DNA of 64,000 nt from Paenibacillus sp. NFR01 (GTDB lineage: Bacteria; Bacillota; Bacilli; Paenibacillales; Paenibacillaceae), in NCBI RefSeq assembly GCF_900111565.1, contig NZ_FOIK01000001.1:682001-746000 (forward strand), written 5' to 3'. A program made the translations under genes and the position numbers. The notes beneath the pieces are model-generated. The model was not told the DNA's origin. It ran no database searches and worked only from the letters and a program-made list of their open reading frames with translations. Positions 60,364-64,000 of this stretch are shown here, in pieces. Positions within the stretch are counted from its first letter, which is position 1. The number at the start of each line of letters is the position of its first letter.

Positions 60364-60764
60364 TCCGCATTCTCCTCCTTGAATTTCCCGTCTTTGATTT
60401 GTTGAAAATGCTTCAGCTTATAATGGATCAACTCGAGGGTTTCCGTTAGTTCGGCAAGCTGTGCTTCAATCCCCCGGCCGTGCTCGTCCAGCAATTCGTA
60501 GCAGCCGGATTCATCCTGCTCGGCATACCGCTGCACGTATTCGCGAATTTTGCGCAGCGGCATATTCGTCCGTTTCAGCTGGTTCAGAAAACGGATCTTC
60601 CCGAGATCTTCCTCGCTGTAAGCACGCTGCCCGTGGACGTCACGGCCCGGCGAAAGGATCAAGCCGATTTTTTCATAATAACGCAGCGTGTCCGGCGTCA
60701 AACCGGTCTGCTCGGCTGCTTCTGAGATCGTGTACCTGACTTCGGATGTACTGGAATCGCGCAT
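60360..60764 (-). CDS. MerR-family regulator of the SDR operon
   Basis: The 134-residue product has the MerR helix-turn-helix YTISEAAEQTGLTPDTLRYY and the second wing with GLILSPGRDVHGQRAYSE, followed by a coiled coil (LAELTETLELIHYKLKHF). It belongs to the TipA-like or MerR-redox group without metal-binding cysteines. It overlaps the SDR start, so both are translated together. An upstream promoter with the 19-bp MerR spacer indicates autoregulation and joint activation. The start has a GGGAGGAAG site. Confidence 0.9.
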   Translation of the reverse strand: MRDSSTSEVRYTISEAAEQTGLTPDTLRYYEKIGLILSPGRDVHGQRAYSEEDLGKIRFLNQLKRTNMPLRKIREYVQRYAEQDESGCYELLDEHGRGIEAQLAELTETLELIHYKLKHFQQIKDGKFKEENAE

Positions 60765-60809
60765 CTTCTTCCTCCCAACACTTAATCCTGTTGTTATCTT
60801 GCATGACTA

Positions 60810-60840
60810 ACAATAATGCCTGGAGTATGCTCCAAGTCAA
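60810..60840 (-). promoter_or_regulatory. MerR-type promoter of the MerR-SDR operon
   Basis: On the minus strand TTGACT (60840-60835) and TATTGT (60815-60810) are 19 bp apart. The dyad TGGAG and CTCCA (60821-60834) lies within the spacer, the expected MerR operator position. Confidence 0.75.
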
Positions 60841-60971
60841 GCATTTGCTATTCAGAGTGGATAACTGGCGTTGGGCTACAAATTTCGCGTATAATAGTTT
60901 ATGTTTGAACTGTTCAATTTTGAGTATCAGGATTTGCGTACATAATGATGAGAAGAGAGAAGGGGAACGGC

Positions 60972-61628
60972 GTGATTACATTCATTCGTAAAATGATGGC
61001 GCTCGCGGTACCGGCGGCAGCCGGCTTACTGTTGTTCGCGGCAGTCGCGAGCGCGCATGTGACGGTATCTCCGGCGATGTCCGGCACCGGCGCATGGGAG
61101 ACTTATACATTAAAGGTACCTTCGGAGAAGGATTCGCCTACGGTGCAGGTGGATCTGCGCATTCCGGAAGGCGCATCCTTTAAGCAATACGAGGCGACGC
61201 CGGGCTGGGAGGTTACGGTGGAGGGGAATAAGGTAAGCTGGAAGGCGACCGGGGAAGGCATCCTGGCCGGCCAGTTCCAGCGCTTCTATTTCACGGTGCA
61301 GAATCCGGCGTCGGCGGCAACGCTTGCCTGGGATGCTTACCAGCACTACGCCGACGGAACGCTCGTGCAATGGTCCGGCGACGAAGGCAGCGAAACGCCG
61401 CATTCCGTGACCGAAATCATGGAGACGGCGTCCGGCGGCGATCACGGGCACGGCTCCATGGATATGGGCACAAGCATGGATATGGGTACGGATCTGAGCG
61501 ATCATGACATGTCCGGCAGCAGCAACGGCAAGTCCTCATCGTCGGCGGTCAGCTATATCGCATTAATTGTCGCGGGTTTGTCTCTGCTCGTAGCGTTCAT
61601 CAGCGTGTTCCGCGGCCGCAGCGAATAG
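60972..61628 (+). CDS. YcnI-family copper-type protein
   Basis: The GTG at 60972 has AAGGGG eight to ten bases upstream; an ATG at 60945 is an alternative. The 218-residue product has a signal segment (VPAAAGLLLFAAVA) with cleavage likely before H29 in ASAHVTVSP. The N-terminal histidine of mature YcnI coordinates copper. ATPGWEVTVEGNKVSW carries the conserved tryptophan region. The linker is rich in Asp, His and Met (DHGHGSMDMGTSMDMG), likely an added copper-binding stretch, and a C-terminal span (ALIVAGLSLLVAFIS) anchors it to the membrane. The usual neighbours ycnJ and ycnK are absent. Confidence 0.88.
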   Translation: MITFIRKMMALAVPAAAGLLLFAAVASAHVTVSPAMSGTGAWETYTLKVPSEKDSPTVQVDLRIPEGASFKQYEATPGWEVTVEGNKVSWKATGEGILAGQFQRFYFTVQNPASAATLAWDAYQHYADGTLVQWSGDEGSETPHSVTEIMETASGGDHGHGSMDMGTSMDMGTDLSDHDMSGSSNGKSSSSAVSYIALIVAGLSLLVAFISVFRGRSE

Positions 61629-61638
61629 CGGAGTGTGA

Positions 61639-61674
61639 AATCCCCTGTCAGCTTGATGCCGGCAGGGGATTTTT
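61639..61674 (+). terminator. Terminator after the YcnI-type gene
   Basis: AATCCCCTGTC (61639) pairs with GGCAGGGGATT (61661), followed by TTTTG. Confidence 0.85.
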
Positions 61675-61722
61675 GCCTGCCAGCGAATTCAATAGGTATC
61701 CGAAATGGAGGAGGCATTATCC

Positions 61723-62217
61723 ATGCTCTATATCTTCAGCGGTTTGCCGGGCAGCGGAAAAACAACCTTGTCATCCGCTTTGGCCCAAAAGCTGCGCGCC
61801 GCGTACCTTCGCGTCGACGTCGTGGAGCAGGCGCTGCGGGACGCCGGGGTCCGGGTCGACGGACCCGAAGGTTATATCGTCTGTTACGCGCTGGCGGCGC
61901 AGCATCTCCGCCTGGGCCTGGACGTCATTGCCGATACGGTCAATCCCATCCCGGTTACACGGCAAGCCTGGCATCAAGTGGCGGATTCCCTTCATATCCC
62001 GTTTGTCGATATCGAAGTGATCTGCTCCGATAAAGCCGAGCACCGGCAGCGGGTCGAAACGCGCGTCTCCGACATTGCAGGCCATGTTCAGCCCACGTGG
62101 GACGAGGTGGTGAACCGGCATTACGAGGACTGGGATCTGGAGCGTATCGTAATCGACACTGCTTGGCGCACGGTGGAGGAAAGTCTTGCCGAATTAACAC
62201 GGCTGTTAAACCTGTAA
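61723..62217 (+). CDS. P-loop kinase-like protein (AAA_33-type)
   Basis: From the ATG at 61723 (GGAGGAGG nine bases upstream) the product is 164 residues. Walker A is SGLPGSGKTTLSSALA. A second region, VRVDGPEGYIVCYALAAQHL, and VIADTVNPI follow in the order seen in small zeta-toxin-like or gluconate-kinase-like ATPases (AAA_33). A likely Arg lid is ETRVSDI. It is probably a cytosolic small-molecule or nucleoside kinase of unknown substrate. The gene is monocistronic, and a strong terminator follows at 62257. Confidence 0.82.
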   Translation: MLYIFSGLPGSGKTTLSSALAQKLRAAYLRVDVVEQALRDAGVRVDGPEGYIVCYALAAQHLRLGLDVIADTVNPIPVTRQAWHQVADSLHIPFVDIEVICSDKAEHRQRVETRVSDIAGHVQPTWDEVVNRHYEDWDLERIVIDTAWRTVEESLAELTRLLNL

Positions 62218-62256
62218 CCGGATTCGTGCTAGCTTTCATCCGTCGTTCCAAATCGA

Positions 62257-62303
62257 AAAGGCCGCCCCGGCAAGCCATTACTTGGCGAGCGGGACGGCCT
62301 TTG
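62257..62303. terminator. Terminator between P-loop kinase and anti-sigma genes
   Basis: AAAAGGCCGCCCCG (62257) pairs with CGGGACGGCCTTT (62290) with one mismatch. A run precedes and T-rich bases follow, so it may be bidirectional for the convergent genes. Confidence 0.85.
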
Positions 62304-62328
62304 CTTTTGTGAGGACATCATGCGGCGA

Positions 62329-63192
62329 TTACTTCTGCGGTGCCATGTTGTTGTAGATGCGGGTCGCGTTTACTTTGCCGGTGCTTACGTCATCGCTTGT
62401 ATACCCGGAGACGATATTGCCGACCTTGAAGTCTTTCTGCAGCAGTTCGTCGGAAGGTTCTGCGGCCGTAGGACCGTCGATGCCCATTTGCGTATCCGGG
62501 GTGATCGTTACCCACAGGTCGCCGACCTTGAAGCTTTTGCCGTCCGCGCTGACTTCCGTAATTTCGCCGTCGATGTTGACCATGGCTTTGCCTTTAATGG
62601 CCGGAGACGGTTCCGTGGATTCCGCGCTTTGCGGCGCAAAATTGTTGTAGATGGCGTCCGCCGTTACTTTGCCGGTGCTGACATCCTGCGTGGTAAATCC
62701 GGATACCGCGTTGCCGACCTTAAATTCCTTTTGCAAAAATTCCTCGGAAGGCGGGGTGGAGCCTGGTTCTGTGCTGCCCATGGTCGTTTGGTCGGTGACG
62801 GTCACCCAGAGATCGCCCACTTTAAAGCTTTTGCCGTCGGCGCTGACTTCGGAAATGATGCCATCGATATTGACGGCCATTTTTCCCATGATCGGCGGTT
62901 TCTGCGAAGTGGAGGCCGTCGGCTGAGCGACCGGCTCCGTGGTTCCGTTGTTTGGATTTAGACTCAGAATGCCAGCCGCCAATACCGCGCATGCCGCGGC
63001 TCCTACGGCCCAAGCCGTTACTTTGCTCTTTTTCGTCATTGCTGTTTTCATCTCAAATCGCTCCTTCGCTGATTTTGTAGGTTCGGGTATTTCTTGTTCC
63101 ATGTGCTGCAACAGCTTCTCCATCGTCGCTTGTTCAAAGTTCTCGCTGGTCTTCACATGGGACATTGCGGATTTATATACTGATTTCTTCAT
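62329..63192 (-). CDS. Probable anti-sigma factor with duplicated outer domain
   Basis: From the ATG at 63192 (GGAGG eight bases upstream) the product is 287 residues. Residues 1-57 are a charged cytoplasmic part, and 58-77 form one span (VTAWAVGAAACAVLAAGIL). The outer part contains two tandem repeats of about 84 residues (105-188 and 203-286), sharing VNIDGxIxEVSADGKSFKVG then DLWVT, and DVSTGKV and IYNN(F/M)APQ. The linker is Pro/Thr/Ser-rich. It overlaps the ECF sigma gene, so it is the likely anti-sigma partner. It lacks the HxxxCxxC zinc motif. The ligand of the duplicated domain is unknown. Confidence 0.8.
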   Translation of the reverse strand: MKKSVYKSAMSHVKTSENFEQATMEKLLQHMEQEIPEPTKSAKERFEMKTAMTKKSKVTAWAVGAAACAVLAAGILSLNPNNGTTEPVAQPTASTSQKPPIMGKMAVNIDGIISEVSADGKSFKVGDLWVTVTDQTTMGSTEPGSTPPSEEFLQKEFKVGNAVSGFTTQDVSTGKVTADAIYNNFAPQSAESTEPSPAIKGKAMVNIDGEITEVSADGKSFKVGDLWVTITPDTQMGIDGPTAAEPSDELLQKDFKVGNIVSGYTSDDVSTGKVNATRIYNNMAPQK

Positions 63193-63670
63193 TCTCCAGG
63201 CCTCCAATCGTCTCTTTTAAGAGCAGGCGTCCCCGGGCGAGCCATGTCCCCACGGTTGCGGGTTTGGCGTTTAGCAATTCGGCTATTTCCTGAATCGAAT
63301 ACCCCTCGTAATAATGTAAATGGATCGGGATCCGGTATTTTTTGTCCAGAGAGAGTACGGCTTGCAATACCTCGCTTTCTTCACTGGGAAGATAGCTTAA
63401 ATCTTCGGGCACGGGGTTGCGGCTCTTGAACCACCCGGCTTTCAGCATGTTTTTGCTTTTGTTGATCGTCGTCCGAATCAGCCAGGCTTTTTCATGCTCG
63501 CTGCTTTCGAACACCGGGCGCTTCTGCAAATAGGTCAGGAAGACGTCCTGCGCCACCTCTTCGGCGTCGGCGATATTTTTCAGATAGGCGAAAGCGACTT
63601 TGATCAGACTTTGCGAATATAGATCCAAGGCCCGCCGCACAGATTCATTGAGCTCAGATGAATTGTACAC
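63173..63670 (-). CDS. ECF-family RNA polymerase sigma factor
   Basis: On the minus strand the GTG at 63670 has AAAGGGGG seven bases upstream and gives 165 residues. Region 2 reads VAFAYLKNIADAEEVAQDVF then LTYLQKRP, and region 4 reads LSLDKKYRIPIHLHYYEGYS then IQEIAELLNAKPATVGTWLA. Both are typical of ECF sigma factors, with no region 1 or 3. It overlaps the next gene, the probable anti-sigma, by 20 bases, so their translation is coupled. It probably controls an envelope response. A longer start at 63688 lies within the ribosome site. Confidence 0.9.
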   Translation of the reverse strand: MYNSSELNESVRRALDLYSQSLIKVAFAYLKNIADAEEVAQDVFLTYLQKRPVFESSEHEKAWLIRTTINKSKNMLKAGWFKSRNPVPEDLSYLPSEESEVLQAVLSLDKKYRIPIHLHYYEGYSIQEIAELLNAKPATVGTWLARGRLLLKETIGGLENEEISI

Positions 63671-63875
63671 CTCAGGTCCCCCTTTCACTTTAAATACAAT
63701 CGAGGGGCTGCAAATTTTTCATTCCCACTACATTTTTTTTGAAAAAGAATAATTTCATGCTTCCCAATGGCTGTAGACGCAAAAAACTTACGGATGAGTG
63801 CAATCCGGACGAGAGGAAAAATATGCCTCCGTGCCGAATCTTGTTTCTAACCAATACATAGCCGGAGGGTTCGAT

Positions 63876-64000
63876 ATGGCGCGGAGAAAAAGCAGAGCCA
63901 GGCAGGAGGAAGCGTTTTTTCAAGCGGTAAGCGGATTGGTGATGCTGGGCTTGGGGCTGGGCGGTTATGGGGCTACCCGTTCCTTTGAAGGTGCCATCGT
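63876..64000 (+). CDS. Unrecognised protein, N-terminal part (runs off window)
   Basis: The ATG at 63876 has GGAGGG six bases upstream. The visible 41 codons encode a basic Arg/Lys-rich start (MARRKSRARQEEAFFQAVSG) followed by a Gly/Leu-rich hydrophobic stretch (LVMLGLGLGGYG), likely a membrane span. It resembles the opening of some membrane-linked nuclease proteins (restriction endonuclease-like), but so little is visible that this is only a possibility. It is divergent from the sigma factor gene. An earlier in-frame start is not evident. Confidence 0.55.
   Translation, partial: MARRKSRARQEEAFFQAVSGLVMLGLGLGGYGATRSFEGAI

Noticed and set aside
63690..63923. A 77-codon minus-strand frame before the sigma factor
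   Set aside because: It overlaps the well-placed start at 63876, lacks a ribosome site and shows no family features.

Overview
The window reads as chromosome of a spore-forming, low-to-mid GC Firmicute, most likely Paenibacillus or a close relative. This is inferred from strong GGAGG-type ribosome sites, frequent GTG and TTG starts, LplB-type sugar permeases, the Amj lipid II flippase, exosporium-like beta proteins, a YfiT/DinB domain and the mix of carbohydrate genes. No rRNA, tRNA, CRISPR array or intact mobile element was seen. Genus is an inference; no database search was possible.

Layout. 1-8636: potassium block, with the 3' end of a KdpE-type regulator, an S51 peptidase, then two very small membrane genes (one is kdpF), kdpA, kdpB, kdpC and an unusual KdpD that consists of two sensor halves in tandem with no histidine kinase. 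8820-12736: MBL hydrolase, VOC protein, HAD phosphatase, and a MerR regulator divergent from an aldehyde dehydrogenase. 12822-15535: an exosporium-like protein, then an arsenite pump gene whose ArsR repressor is internally deleted while its operator is intact, and a GNAT gene. 15659-23153: a fructan/sucrose uptake and breakdown cluster (LacI regulator, two permeases, binding lipoprotein, GH32, ROK fructokinase). 23246-24276: a small AT-rich patch with a GNAT gene, a transposase remnant and an orphan promoter. 24160-29648: L-fucose cluster (DeoR regulator with a 38-residue membrane protein, then fucI, FGGY kinase, fucA, fucU).

29721-38237: NusG-domain-II protein, an unrecognised membrane protein, sugar isomerase-like protein, PdxK/ThiD kinase, GH30 glycosidase divergent from an AraC regulator, and a block of beta-rich proteins that look like spore-surface components, ending in an Asp-box propeller. 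38289-44892: glycosyltransferase, LrgA/LrgB pair, two small unknown proteins, CmpB-like membrane protein, Nudix, Amj, SDR and signal peptidase I. 45028-51769: second-messenger and stress genes (HD-GYP, small alarmone synthetase, GGDEF) around a cytoplasmic GH9 enzyme and a HAD-YfiT fusion. 51996-59287: cupin with Met-Pro repeats, YhdH-type reductase divergent from a TetR regulator, two unknown anchored proteins, and a kinase-GNAT-Crp-CysK run. 59356-64000: SDR with its MerR regulator, YcnI copper-type protein, P-loop kinase, an ECF sigma/anti-sigma pair with a duplicated outer domain, and the start of an unrecognised gene.

How the parts work together: several clusters carry their own regulator and visible operators. 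These are KdpE-like 11-bp repeats, two MerR promoters with 19-bp spacers, LacI-type dyads, DeoR-type dyads, a TetR palindrome and an orphaned ArsR dyad. This gives a picture of many small, locally controlled modules for sugar use, ion homeostasis and envelope or spore-surface functions.
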